Below are positions 7,464 to 15,829 of a stretch of 64,000 nt of DNA, piece after piece. Numbering within the stretch: the first letter of the stretch is position 1; each line of letters opens with the position of its first letter. Below the pieces are notes generated by a model. It was not told where the DNA came from, searched no databases, and saw nothing but the letters and a program-made list of their open reading frames with translations. The stretch is from an uncultured Planctomycetaceae bacterium (GTDB lineage Bacteria > Planctomycetota > Planctomycetia > Planctomycetales > Planctomycetaceae). Where the stretch lies: NCBI GenBank assembly GCA_943787265.1, contig CALSLT010000023.1:1-64000 (forward strand), in the 5' to 3' direction. Both the position numbers and the translations under genes were made by a program.

Positions 7464-8714
7464 TCAGTCTTCCGACTTGATGCCATCACGCTGGTCAGTT
7501 TCCTCGTCAGACGAGTGATCCGCTGGTTGATCGTTTGCTGCCTCTTCGTCGTTCCGCTCGGCATTCAGAACGACTTCTGTTTGAGCGTCGTCAAGTATTC
7601 TTCGAAGTTCTTCCAGCCGAAAGTCGAGCTGACTGTAATCACGCGGCTCTGCTTCATCAAGAAATTGCTGAACCGCCTTGATCCTTTCATCCGAATTCGG
7701 ATGAGTCGACAGCCACGAAAGTGCACCGTGCAGATGAGCGTCCGGCAGCGAGTCGAGCATCTGAATCATGGCTTGGGGATCGAGGCCGGCTGCGTGCATC
7801 ATGCGGGCACCTTCGAGATCGGCTTCTGTCTCCTGCCCCTGCGAGTAATTATTCAACGCGGCTGTCTGCAGAACTTCTGTACCAAGTGCGACGATGCCGC
7901 CAACGTCTCCGATAACGATGTGGACAGCGGCGACAATTCCGACTGAGCGAGAGATCTGTCTCAGGTGATGCCGCAACGTGACGTGCGACATTTCGTGAGC
8001 AATCACTGCTGAGAGCTGCTCCGTCGAATCCATCGTGTCGATTAGTCCTCGGAAAACCAGAATTGTTCCGCCAGGTAGAGCCAGTGCGTTGACGACGTCG
8101 GAATCGATGATCAGCACCTGGTAATTCACGCCTTGAATTGCAGAGTGCGGAGCCAGCCGATCGATGACCCCTTGAACTGCGTCCACGGCGTTCGGACTTT
8201 CAATTTCTTCCCCGAATTCAGAAAGAACAGAAGGAAGTGCTGCCTCGGCGATTTGTTCATCAACCGTCATCGGCACAGCTTCGATCGCGGATTTCGCTCC
8301 CGCAACGACGCCGTAATAGCCACCGATCAGTACGAGCACGCAAACAGCAAGCATCACCCACAAGCCGACTCGACTCACCCAGCGCTGCCGATTACCAGCA
8401 GCCAGGATCTGATCAACCTGTTCAAATAATTCACCGACGGCAGCTCGTTTGAGTGCTTCTGGAAAACGGCGGTCCTCACAGAAAAACGTGAGACTTCGAT
8501 CAGCCGTCCGGAAGAAGACCATGCGACCACTGTCGCCGCCCAGCTCAAGATCACAGTCCGAGTAGCCGATCACAAATTCTCGACCTTCCGATGTGCGAGC
8601 GGTGATGCCTCGATCGCCAAGCCGCAGATGAGCACCGGATCGGCCACCGTCGATTTCGTCGGAGAAGACACCCCCGGGAAACTCGTCATCGTCAAGCAGA
8701 TCGCCGTCGAACAT
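7464..8714 (-). CDS. M48-family membrane metalloprotease
   Basis: A 416-residue zinc protease. The N-terminal 100 residues are soluble and of unknown fold. A single membrane helix spans about 115-138 (VGLWVMLAVCVLVLIGGYYG). The catalytic domain carries HEMSH (240-244) and the downstream glutamate motif QETEAD (294-299), both canonical for M48 (Ste24/HtpX/BepA type). The charged C-terminal tail (about 380-416) looks disordered. It heads an apparent operon with three AIM24 paralogues. A role in turnover of envelope proteins is likely from the family; a functional link to AIM24 proteins is inference only. Confidence 0.9.
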   Translation of the reverse strand: MFDGDLLDDDEFPGGVFSDEIDGGRSGAHLRLGDRGITARTSEGREFVIGYSDCDLELGGDSGRMVFFRTADRSLTFFCEDRRFPEALKRAAVGELFEQVDQILAAGNRQRWVSRVGLWVMLAVCVLVLIGGYYGVVAGAKSAIEAVPMTVDEQIAEAALPSVLSEFGEEIESPNAVDAVQGVIDRLAPHSAIQGVNYQVLIIDSDVVNALALPGGTILVFRGLIDTMDSTEQLSAVIAHEMSHVTLRHHLRQISRSVGIVAAVHIVIGDVGGIVALGTEVLQTAALNNYSQGQETEADLEGARMMHAAGLDPQAMIQMLDSLPDAHLHGALSWLSTHPNSDERIKAVQQFLDEAEPRDYSQLDFRLEELRRILDDAQTEVVLNAERNDEEAANDQPADHSSDEETDQRDGIKSED

Positions 8715-8863
8715 GAATCAGGCCAATGCGTTGGATTGAGAATTCGTGGAAAGTTGCCCGGCACAAAAAACATCCACTGCAGGAATGGCTGGTTGGCCAT
8801 CCCGCAGTGGATGATGAAGTCCCGATCCGGGTGAATCAATTGAGAACCGACTCGATCAGCCGC

Positions 8864-10144
8864 TTACATGCCTTCGGCAAGTGCTTCCAGATGGCGGCTG
8901 AAGTGGTCGGCCAGAACTTCGGTGTAGGTATCCGGGTGTGATTCCAGAACCGATCGAACGGCTGGTCCGAGTTCCGGATCAGTCAAAGTCGAACCGAAAG
9001 TGCAGTGCAGGATTTGTCGGCCAGGCTCGGTGAATCCGAGTCCCTTTGGCACGTCTGCCCAGCATTCGAGGTAGACCTGTTCGAGCTTCTTCGCGTCGAG
9101 GTCGTCTCCCGGAGCGACGGCTTCGTTGGTTGCTGAAACGTGGTATGTGGCTTTGTCGACGGGGTAGCGTTCTCGACCAAACTGGACGATGCGACGGAAT
9201 AAGGCTTCGTCATGACGGGCGACGACTCGAAGTGCTTCGAGGTAGCTTGTGCCAGCAGTCTTCACGTGGAAGCGGCCTTTGGTTGCTCGAGCCAGTGCCG
9301 GGTACATCGAAACTTTGTCCGAACCGGAGTGCAGGCTCAGCTTGTAAGGTCCGAGCAGTTCGGCGATCGCTGCGTGATCGTTCAGCGAAGCTTCGAGTGC
9401 TCCGACGTCGCCTTTGTAGTCGACGCCTTTTTCCAGTTCACCGATGAACCGCGGAGCCAGGCTGACAAGTTTCATTCCGCCGGCGATGCACTGATCGGCG
9501 ATGATGTAATGCTCGGCCAGCGTTGTTGGCTGATCGGTTTCATCGACCGAGAGTTCGATCTCATAGTCCGTGCCGGCTGACTCGTTGACGTCCTTGATGT
9601 GGTTGCCAAGCGACAGAGCTCGCGAAATTGCCGGGCCGTACTTCACGGCCGCTCGCATGCAGGCTTCTTCGGTCAGTTCAATCTTCGCTCCCGTTGAAAG
9701 GTCGACCGACTTGCCGAGGTAGCTGTCGTACCAGGGGGCGGCGTCTTTAGCAGAACCGAACTTTTCCCGAAGAGTGGACTCGTCGTAATCGTCAGCCTTC
9801 TGATCGACGTCGTCGGACGGGTCGATCGTGAAGAATGTAAAACCAACGGCCTGAGTGACGTTCACGTCGTCCGGAGTTTTCAGATGGTCAGCGTCAGCTC
9901 CGATGCGGCCGGTCCAGCCAGCTTCGCGAGCACCGTTCATCGCATCGTCCATAACCTGCTGAGCGGTTCGCTGCGTACGGGTCATTTCTCGGATGGACTG
10001 TTGAGGAAAAATTGGCTCGATGCCGTTTGCCGATCGCTTCATCGATTCAACATGACCAGGAGTCGCCAGGCCGATGCGGTCTCCAAAGCCGAAGCTCGGG
10101 GCGAGACCAAGAGGGACGCATTTTGAAGGAGTGTCTGCACTCAT
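8864..10144 (-). CDS. uxaE: Tagaturonate epimerase (UxaE type)
   Basis: A 426-residue enzyme closely resembling Thermotoga maritima TM0440, the D-tagaturonate to D-fructuronate epimerase. Shared stretches include SFGFGDRIGLATPGHV near the start, PIFPQQSIREMTRTQRT, GADADHLKTPDDV, FTIDPSDDVDQKADD, RFIGELEKGVDYKGD and LHSGSDKVSMYPALARA. It would act in hexuronate breakdown between galacturonate isomerisation and mannonate formation. The ATG at 10144 is chosen: the frame is open to a GTG at 10171, but that codon falls inside a palindromic repeat and adds nine residues without similarity. The sugar isomerase gene downstream is likely part of the same pathway. Confidence 0.88.
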   Translation of the reverse strand: MSADTPSKCVPLGLAPSFGFGDRIGLATPGHVESMKRSANGIEPIFPQQSIREMTRTQRTAQQVMDDAMNGAREAGWTGRIGADADHLKTPDDVNVTQAVGFTFFTIDPSDDVDQKADDYDESTLREKFGSAKDAAPWYDSYLGKSVDLSTGAKIELTEEACMRAAVKYGPAISRALSLGNHIKDVNESAGTDYEIELSVDETDQPTTLAEHYIIADQCIAGGMKLVSLAPRFIGELEKGVDYKGDVGALEASLNDHAAIAELLGPYKLSLHSGSDKVSMYPALARATKGRFHVKTAGTSYLEALRVVARHDEALFRRIVQFGRERYPVDKATYHVSATNEAVAPGDDLDAKKLEQVYLECWADVPKGLGFTEPGRQILHCTFGSTLTDPELGPAVRSVLESHPDTYTEVLADHFSRHLEALAEGM

Positions 10145-10167
10145 CGCTGATTGTCTTTCTGGAAATG

Positions 10168-10312
10168 TCACCTCTCCCGCTTGCGGGAGAGGTCGGCCTC
10201 TCAGGGCCGGGTGAGGGTTTCGTGATCGTGTGTCGGCAAGTGGTGAAGAATCAGGCAGCTCCCCCTCACCCGCGGCTGAGACCGCGACCTCTCCCCCAAG
10301 GGGGAGAGGTGA
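10168..10312. repeat. 145-bp intergenic palindromic element
   Basis: The two ends are inverted copies of TCACCTCTCCC / GGGAGAGGTGA, and each end also contains its own small hairpin (CTCTCCCGC..GCGGGAGAG and CTCTCCCCC..GGGGGAGAG). Inner parts also pair (GGGTGAGGG with CCCTCACCC). It fills most of the gap between uxaE and the sugar isomerase gene. It is a BIME- or MITE-like repeat without coding capacity. Confidence 0.8.
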
Positions 10313-10336
10313 CGATCGTGTAGGTCGATCGCTCGA

Positions 10337-11152
10337 CTATTTGAGGTACTTGTTGAACGCTTCGATCGTCTTTTCGGCGGCGGTTTCTGAGTCCGGAATC
10401 GGGAACGATTCGGCAGACGCGTAGCCGTCGTAGTTTGTTTCTTTCAGAGCGGCAGCGATCGGTGCGTAGTCCATGTGGCCGAGGCCGGTTGCCTGGCGAT
10501 TCGAATCCACAAAGTGAACGTGCCCGATGTAGCCTTCGCCGGTTCGCAATGCGTCGGCGAGGTTGGCTTCTTCGATGTTCATGTGGAAGAGGTCGGCCAA
10601 AAGCTTGACGTTGTCAGTCGACAGCGTCTTCATGAAGGCAACTCCGTCGGCGACGGTCTTAATGAGGTTGGTTTCGTAGCGGTTGAGCGGTTCGTAAATC
10701 AGAGTGACGCCGTGCTTCGCGGCGTACGGGCCGAGTTCGTCCAACGCTTCTCGCAGCAAAGCCAATGCTCCGTCCAGATCCAGATCGCCGCCCCACTTGC
10801 CCTGCATCGAGCCAATGATCGCCGGTGCTCCGTAAGGTCCACCGAAATCAATAATCGATCGAATGAAGGCTTTCGCTTCTTCTCGTTTCGCAGGGTCCGG
10901 GTCGGTCAGACACAGGCCGTGTTTGACCATGCCGGCGCCGGTGCCGACGGCGGCCACCTTGAGATTGTGCTTTTCCAGCAGAGCGTTCAGTTCGTCAGGA
11001 TCAACGGCGTCGGGTGACGGAGCGAAAATCTCAATCGCGTCAAAACCGAGTGCGGCTGCCTTTTCGCATGCATCAGCAAGGCCATTCCAGAATACGAACG
11101 GGCCGCCGCGAGCTTCTTCGACAAGGCTGACCGTAATTGCTGACTTGATCAT
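10337..11152 (-). CDS. Sugar phosphate isomerase/epimerase (TIM barrel)
   Basis: A 271-residue xylose-isomerase-like TIM-barrel protein (AP_endonuc_2 family, related to D-tagatose 3-epimerase and hydroxypyruvate isomerase). Metal and catalytic candidates sit on the usual strands: E154 (YEPLNRYE), D187/H190 (ADLFHMN), H213 (HVHFVDSNR) and E248 (AESFP). The length is normal and there is no signal peptide, so it is cytosolic. It follows uxaE on the same strand with a palindromic element between them. A role in sugar-acid or ketose isomerisation fits, but the exact substrate cannot be read from the sequence. Confidence 0.87.
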   Translation of the reverse strand: MIKSAITVSLVEEARGGPFVFWNGLADACEKAAALGFDAIEIFAPSPDAVDPDELNALLEKHNLKVAAVGTGAGMVKHGLCLTDPDPAKREEAKAFIRSIIDFGGPYGAPAIIGSMQGKWGGDLDLDGALALLREALDELGPYAAKHGVTLIYEPLNRYETNLIKTVADGVAFMKTLSTDNVKLLADLFHMNIEEANLADALRTGEGYIGHVHFVDSNRQATGLGHMDYAPIAAALKETNYDGYASAESFPIPDSETAAEKTIEAFNKYLK

Positions 11153-11548
11153 CTCGGATAATTCCTGACGTCGGTTTGAGTTTTAGAGAGTAGAAGTGAT
11201 GCGTGAGTTGTCGATTGCTGACGCGCGCCGCTTACTTCGTCCCGACACAGACTGCTGGCACGGTCAAAAGCAACCAGAGTTGCGAATCGCGTCCCAGGCA
11301 AGAGCCGATCGAGCGTTGGCATCATCGAAGCGACGCGGATGCCGTGCGAGCGGGGGAGCCGATCTGCGTGTGATTACCGAATGTTCAAGGTTTGGTTACG
11401 CGCGAACTTCCGGAAATCTCCACGCTTTTGCGATTGGCCGTGGCCGGATTGTTGCCAAAACAGCCAGATTTTTCACGTGTGGCAGTTTTCAGACCGGGAG
11501 ACCGCCGGATTCCACGCCTCAAAGAGGCGTCAAACGGCCAAAACTAAC
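11153..11548. other. Intergenic region without a recognisable gene
   Basis: About 400 bp between the isomerase start and the end of the next minus-strand gene. The only open frames are arginine-rich and without similarity or good start sites. A small perfect hairpin (ACGCCTC 11514-11520, GAGGCGT 11524-11530, three-base loop) lies just past the end of the hypothetical gene at 11549. It might terminate that gene, but no T run follows. The promoter of the isomerase is presumably near 11153-11200. Confidence 0.5.
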
Positions 11549-12199
11549 TTAATCGCGAGCGGTGCGTGGCTGCAGGACTTCGCTGATGACGAAGCCGGCT
11601 CGTACGATTTCGCGTTCGGTCAGCAGCCCCTTCAGGTTTGCTGACATGCCTGGATCGACGGTCCAGCGACCGAGGACGTCGAACATTTCCTCGAACCGAG
11701 GCTCGTCCAGGCCGAATTGCATTTTCAGGTCGGAGGCGTCGTCGGGGTTCATGTCTTCGAACTGGCTGATCAGCAGAAAGTCGCCTTCGTTCGCGAGTCT
11801 CAGATGCAGGTTTCGAAGTTCGCCCGGCAGAAACGCGTCGACCTTGATTCGAGTCGTCTTGGGACCGGTGATCAATCCATGAGTGATGACGGTCGGCTCG
11901 TCTTCAGCGATGCGGGCAGCCGTTTCGCAGATGGCGTAGATGATGCTTTCGTCGATCAGCGTTGCTTCGAAGTCGCGTTTCGAAGAATGCTTCTGCCAGC
12001 AGTCAGCCAGCAAATCGAGCTGCACGTGCGGAGCGACTCCGCGCAGAAACGGAACCTCGGTCAGATAGCCATATTCTCCGTTGCCATCGTTGACCTGCCG
12101 CGACAGAACGATCCGCTCAAGCGTCTCCTGAAAAGAGATGCGGAAGGCGAGATACGTCAGGTCGGAACCCGGTAGATAGTCGTCGTCGATTCTGAGCAT
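11549..12199 (-). CDS. Hypothetical protein
   Basis: I do not recognise a family. The product of about 216 residues is acidic and mixed alpha/beta, with no signal peptide, membrane helix or metal motif. It has regular amphipathic stretches such as MLRIDDDYLPGSDLTYLAF and DESIIYAICETAARIAEDEP. The frame is open up to 12388, and the residues just upstream of the ATG (VEFRQHVAQHIRA) also look coding, so the true start may be a GTG at 12316 or further on. The segment beyond that is arginine-rich and looks non-coding. It lies downstream of aroC on the same strand. Confidence 0.55.
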   Translation of the reverse strand: MLRIDDDYLPGSDLTYLAFRISFQETLERIVLSRQVNDGNGEYGYLTEVPFLRGVAPHVQLDLLADCWQKHSSKRDFEATLIDESIIYAICETAARIAEDEPTVITHGLITGPKTTRIKVDAFLPGELRNLHLRLANEGDFLLISQFEDMNPDDASDLKMQFGLDEPRFEEMFDVLGRWTVDPGMSANLKGLLTEREIVRAGFVISEVLQPRTARD

Positions 12200-12577
12200 A
12201 GCGCGAATATGCTGTGCAACGTGTTGACGAAACTCAACCTGTTTTGGCGAAGCTGTCGAAGTTTTCCGCACGACCGGCGAAATCGCCCGAAACGGTTGCG
12301 CAGTCCGCAGGCACACACTCTTCGTCAACTGCGAACATTCATGCCAGGCGAGATTTCGCTGACGCCTTTTGGACCGAACGGATCGCAAGCAATTTCAGCT
12401 CGTTGACGCCTTGGCAGGAAATACCGACTCCGTCGTGTAAACGATCGTTCGGATTTGGCTCAACGTGCGGTGCCGCGTCGTGCGGGTTTGGCAGTTGGGC
12501 GGAAGATGTGCGGAGCCACCAGCATTTCGGAGCAATATTTGAGGCCCTAAGTTCGACGCGCCAACGTCGCTCGACAC

Positions 12578-13729
12578 CTATCGGCATTGCGCCTTCCAGC
12601 GTAGCCAGTGATCGGCAAGAACGATCGCAACCATCGCTTCCGCCATCGGGATGAAGCGAGGCAACAGGCACGGATCATGGCGCCCCTTTGTCTGAATCGT
12701 CGTTGGTTCAGCGGCAGAATTAACCGTCCGTTGTTCGATTGGCAGACTGCTGGTTGGCTTCACGGCGGCTCGAAGAACGATCGGCTGGCCCGTCGTGATA
12801 CCGCCGAGAATTCCACCGTGGCGGTTTGATTCGGTCGAGATTCCCGGCCGCTTGGATTCGACATTTTTTGTGGTCGAATCACTGCCGTCAGACGAGCCGT
12901 CAGCAGGCACGAACACGTCGTTGTGCTCACTGCCTCGCATCGTTGTGCAGCCGAAACCGATTCCGTATTCGACCCCTAAAACAGCAGGCAATGTGAATAA
13001 CGCTTTGCCGAGGTCCGCTTTGATTTTGTCGAAGACCGGTTCGCCAAGGCCGGCTGGAATTCCCGTGGCGACAATCTCAGCCGCTCCGCCGATCGAGTCG
13101 CCTTCCTTTCGCACTTCATCGATCAGATCGATCATCTTCGCCGCTGCATCGAAGTCCGGGCAACGGACGATGTTGGGTTCGCCGTTCGGCAACTTTTCAA
13201 TCTGGTCGAGAGTCACTGCTGCGGGGTTGGCAATGTCCGCTTTGACCGAGCCAACCTGGACGACGTACGACAGAACCTGCCCGCCGAACGCGTCAGCAAT
13301 GATCTTTTTGGCGACAACTCCAGCGGCAACTCGGACACTGGTTTCGCGAGCGCTGGAGCGTCCGCCACCTCGATAATCTCGCAAACCATACTTGGCGTCG
13401 AAGCCAAAATCAGCATGTCCGGGACGATATTTTTGGGCAATGTCGCCGTAGTCGCGGCTGCGTTGGTCCTGATTTCGAATCAAAATCGCGAGACTTGTTC
13501 CCGTCGTTTGTCCTTCAAAAACGCCGGACAGGATTTCAGGAGTGTCGGACTCGTTCCGTTGGGTAACGATCTTGCTCTGGCCCGGTCGGCGGCGACTGAG
13601 ATCCAGCTCGAAATCGGCTTCGGTCAGAGGGATTCCGGGCGGTACTCCGTCAATAATGACGACGTTGCCGGGACCGTGACTCTCGCCGCCGGTCGTGATT
13701 CGAAACAATTGTCCAAAGGTATTGCCTGC
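12578..13729 (-). CDS. aroC: Chorismate synthase
   Basis: A 383-residue enzyme that converts 5-enolpyruvylshikimate-3-phosphate to chorismate with reduced FMN, the last common step of aromatic amino acid synthesis. The family hallmarks are all present: GQLFRITTGGESHGPG at the start, SRRRPGQSKIVTQRNESD, KYGLRDYRGGGRSSARET, GVEYGIGFGCTTMRGSEHND, and GGITTGQPI toward the end. The ATG at 13729 (MAGNTFGQLF) fits the family start; the in-frame upstream TTG adds eight non-conserved residues. Length is normal. No other shikimate gene is adjacent. Confidence 0.96.
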   Translation of the reverse strand, partial: AGNTFGQLFRITTGGESHGPGNVVIIDGVPPGIPLTEADFELDLSRRRPGQSKIVTQRNESDTPEILSGVFEGQTTGTSLAILIRNQDQRSRDYGDIAQKYRPGHADFGFDAKYGLRDYRGGGRSSARETSVRVAAGVVAKKIIADAFGGQVLSYVVQVGSVKADIANPAAVTLDQIEKLPNGEPNIVRCPDFDAAAKMIDLIDEVRKEGDSIGGAAEIVATGIPAGLGEPVFDKIKADLGKALFTLPAVLGVEYGIGFGCTTMRGSEHNDVFVPADGSSDGSDSTTKNVESKRPGISTESNRHGGILGGITTGQPIVLRAAVKPTSSLPIEQRTVNSAAEPTTIQTKGRHDPCLLPRFIPMAEAMVAIVLADHWLRWKAQCR

Positions 13730-13870
13730 CATGTCGGCGATTGTAGCTCGCAATCGGTCGTTGTCCTACCACGGCATCACGGCGAAATCTTCGTTAGACG
13801 AGACTTCTCGTGCGAAGGCACTGAGTCGCTAAGAGTCAGCAGAACGCACCTGACTCAACTTTCCAGGTTG

Positions 13871-13950
13871 AGCCACAGAGTTCACAGAGGAATCAAGAGG
13901 CAGGACGTCATGAGGAGACGTTCTCCGTGATCTCGGTGTCCTCTGTGGCT
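13871..13950. repeat. Intergenic palindromic repeat (CCACAGAG type)
   Basis: AGCCACAGAG (13871-13880) and CTCTGTGGCT (13941-13950) are perfect 10-bp inverted arms, with further partial pairing inside (TTCACAGAGG against TCTCGGTGTCC). It sits between the divergent aroC and trmB genes. Repeats of this wording are common in intergenic DNA of many bacteria. Confidence 0.65.
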
Positions 13951-14056
13951 TAATTTCGTACGCATGGAAATCTGACTGCTCCTTGAAATCGAACGAGTCG
14001 ACTACCAGGATCCCGCAACTTTTCATAACTGACTATTTTGCCCGGCAAATCAAACG

Positions 14057-14779
14057 ATGCGGGCATCCAGATTTGCGAAACGAGGAGTGTGGACGCAGGT
14101 GACTCAGCAGGAACAGCCGATTGATTTCAAAGAGCCTCTACCGGAAGGCGTGCAGGACCTCAGGCCGTGGTTTATCGCCGTTTATGATCTTCCCGAACGG
14201 ATCGACTGGTCGACGTTCTGGGGCAACGACAACCCGGTCGAACTGGACGTCGGCTGCGGGAGAGGCCTGTTTCTCCACAATGCCAGCGTCCAGAATCCCG
14301 AGACGAATTATCTCGGCCTGGAACTCGACTTTAAGGAAGGCCGCCGATCGGCAAAACGTGCCTGGAAACGGCAGGCTCCCAACGCTCGGGTCGTGGGTGG
14401 GGACGCAACGACTTCTCTGAGGAAGCATATCGAGCCGCACTCGGTCGACGCCGTCCACGTTTATTTCCCGGATCCGTGGTGGCGGAGGAAGCATCGCCGG
14501 AGGCGTATATTTACGGATGAATTTGTTGGTCTGTGTTCGCGAGTCCTCAAGCCGGGCGGAATGCTGCATTCCTGGACCGACGTCCCGGACTATTTCGACA
14601 TCATTCAGGCCCTGATGGACCATCACGACGATTTCGAAACACAACCAGCTCCCGACGAGCGACCGCCAGAGCACGACATGGACTATCAGACGAGCTTCGA
14701 AAGAAAGAAACGGAAGGAAGGTTTCCCGATTTTCCGCGGCCTCTGGAAGCGAATCGACGGAAACCTGTCCGAGTCATAG
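14057..14779 (+). CDS. trmB: tRNA (guanine-N7-)-methyltransferase
   Basis: A 240-residue SAM-dependent enzyme that makes m7G46 in the variable loop of tRNAs. The Rossmann motif is VELDVGCGRG (about 72-81), followed by YLGLELDFKEGRRSAKRA. The family-specific HVYFPDPWWRRKHRRRRIF and the C-terminal substrate-binding TSFERKKRKEG are both clear. ATG at 14057. It stands alone, transcribed toward the rpmI-rplT cluster and separated from it by 320 bp that contain a palindromic repeat. Confidence 0.94.
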   Translation: MRASRFAKRGVWTQVTQQEQPIDFKEPLPEGVQDLRPWFIAVYDLPERIDWSTFWGNDNPVELDVGCGRGLFLHNASVQNPETNYLGLELDFKEGRRSAKRAWKRQAPNARVVGGDATTSLRKHIEPHSVDAVHVYFPDPWWRRKHRRRRIFTDEFVGLCSRVLKPGGMLHSWTDVPDYFDIIQALMDHHDDFETQPAPDERPPEHDMDYQTSFERKKRKEGFPIFRGLWKRIDGNLSES

Positions 14780-14783
14780 CCGA

Positions 14784-14866
14784 TTTCAGAGCCACGAATT
14801 TGCACTAATGCACACATATGATCTGCTTTCGTTAGTGTCCGTTCGTGTGAATTCGTGGTTCTGAAA
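14784..14866. repeat. Intergenic palindromic repeat (CCACGAATT type)
   Basis: The left half (TTTCAGAGCCACGAATTTGC..., 14784-14815) pairs imperfectly with the right half (...GAATTCGTGGTTCTGAAA, 14831-14866). It lies directly after the trmB stop codon and may double as a transcription stop, though it lacks a T tract. The rest of the gap to rpmI (14867-15099) shows no gene and no leader structure that I can recognise. Confidence 0.7.
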
Positions 14867-15099
14867 CATTGTCACATGAATTTGCCCAATCTGACGCAAA
14901 CCTTTGCCAGTAAATCGGAAACGCTGGAGCCGGTCGCTGGAATTCACGATGAGATGATGTCTATACTCCCGCCGCTTTCCCGCCAGATGGCTGGGAATCG
15001 GCACTGATTTACTGCCTCGGGACTGGCTCTGGAAACTCCGCCGTCGCCTTCATCCGGGCAGATTTGAACGTAAACCTCTAATAGAAGCATGGTGGAGCG

Positions 15100-15300
15100 A
15101 TGCCAAAGCAAAAGACACACAAGGGAATCAAGAAACGCTTCAAGATCACAGCTTCCGGGCTGTCGACCAAGCGAAGCGCGAATCGAGGCCACATCCTCAG
15201 CAAGAAGAACGGCAAGCGGAAGCGAATGCTCCGTAAAGGCAGCCTGATCAGCGGAGCAGAAGCGAAGCACATTATTAATGCTTTGCGACCGTGCTCCTAA
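15100..15300 (+). CDS. rpmI: 50S ribosomal protein L35
   Basis: A 66-residue, strongly basic protein with the L35 pattern: [20 protein letters not shown], then [19 protein letters not shown] and a final region rich in Arg/Lys and Leu. It is a structural protein of the large ribosomal subunit. GGTGGAG precedes the ATG. rplT follows after 53 bp on the same strand, which is the classical rpmI-rplT order. infC, which normally starts this operon, is not upstream. Confidence 0.95.
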   Translation: MPKQKTHKGIKKRFKITASGLSTKRSANRGHILSKKNGKRKRMLRKGSLISGAEAKHIINALRPCS

Positions 15301-15353
15301 GCCGCCACCCGTTCCAAACCTTGAAACAAAACATCTGCTGAGGAAATAAGACA

Positions 15354-15713
15354 ATGAGAGTTCGATACGGAAAAGCACGACACCGCGCGAAGAAGAGACT
15401 GTTTAAGGAAGCCAAAGGTCGACGAGGTGGTCGCTCCAAGCTTCTGCGAACCGTCAAAGAAACCACCATCCGTGCACGAGTATTTGCTTATCGCGATCGT
15501 CGCGTTCGGAAACGAGACTTCCGGCGTCTGTGGATCACTCGTCTGAGTGCCGCATGCCGTCAGCATGGCCTGTCCTACTCGGCGTTCATCCACGGGTTGA
15601 AACTGGCTCAGATCGATCTGAACCGGAAGACGCTCAGCGAACTGGCGATCAACGAACCTTCGGTTTTCGAAGAGATCGTCGCGTCAGCCAAAGAGGCGTC
15701 AGCCAACGCTTAA
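15354..15713 (+). CDS. rplT: 50S ribosomal protein L20
   Basis: A 119-residue L20 protein needed for early assembly of the 50S subunit. The family pattern is complete: [20 protein letters not shown], then [20 protein letters not shown] and [20 protein letters not shown], with [13 protein letters not shown] at the end. It is paired with rpmI upstream. In many bacteria L20 represses its own operon by binding the mRNA leader; no leader copy of the binding site could be recognised here by eye. Confidence 0.97.
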   Translation: MRVRYGKARHRAKKRLFKEAKGRRGGRSKLLRTVKETTIRARVFAYRDRRVRKRDFRRLWITRLSAACRQHGLSYSAFIHGLKLAQIDLNRKTLSELAINEPSVFEEIVASAKEASANA

Positions 15714-15751
15714 TTAGCTGGCATGCCCCGTTGAAGAATCACTGACGAAAC

Positions 15752-15788
15752 CTGCCCACCTGGACGATGTCCACGGTGGGCAGTTTTG
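15752..15788 (+). terminator. Terminator or attenuator hairpin between rplT and pheS
   Basis: CTGCCCACC (15752-15760) pairs with GGTGGGCAG (15775-15783), and the inner TGGAC (15761-15765) pairs with GTCCA (15769-15773) around a three-base loop. This forms a 14-bp stem with one bulge, followed by TTTT. It fits a rho-independent terminator 38 bp after rplT and 42 bp before the pheS start. It may end the ribosomal transcript or act as an attenuator for pheS. No phenylalanine-rich leader peptide is seen. Confidence 0.8.
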
Positions 15789-15829
15789 TAGATAGCCAAG
15801 TCGGGCCATCGGCTCCGAGGAAACGAACA

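Noticed and set aside
10145-10171. The upstream GTG as start of the tagaturonate epimerase
   Set aside because: The codon lies at the very edge of a palindromic repeat and the added residues have no counterpart in the family.
11196-11552. A 118-codon plus-strand frame in the gap before the hypothetical gene
   Set aside because: The product is arginine-rich with no similarity, and the frame ends within the antisense of a better candidate.
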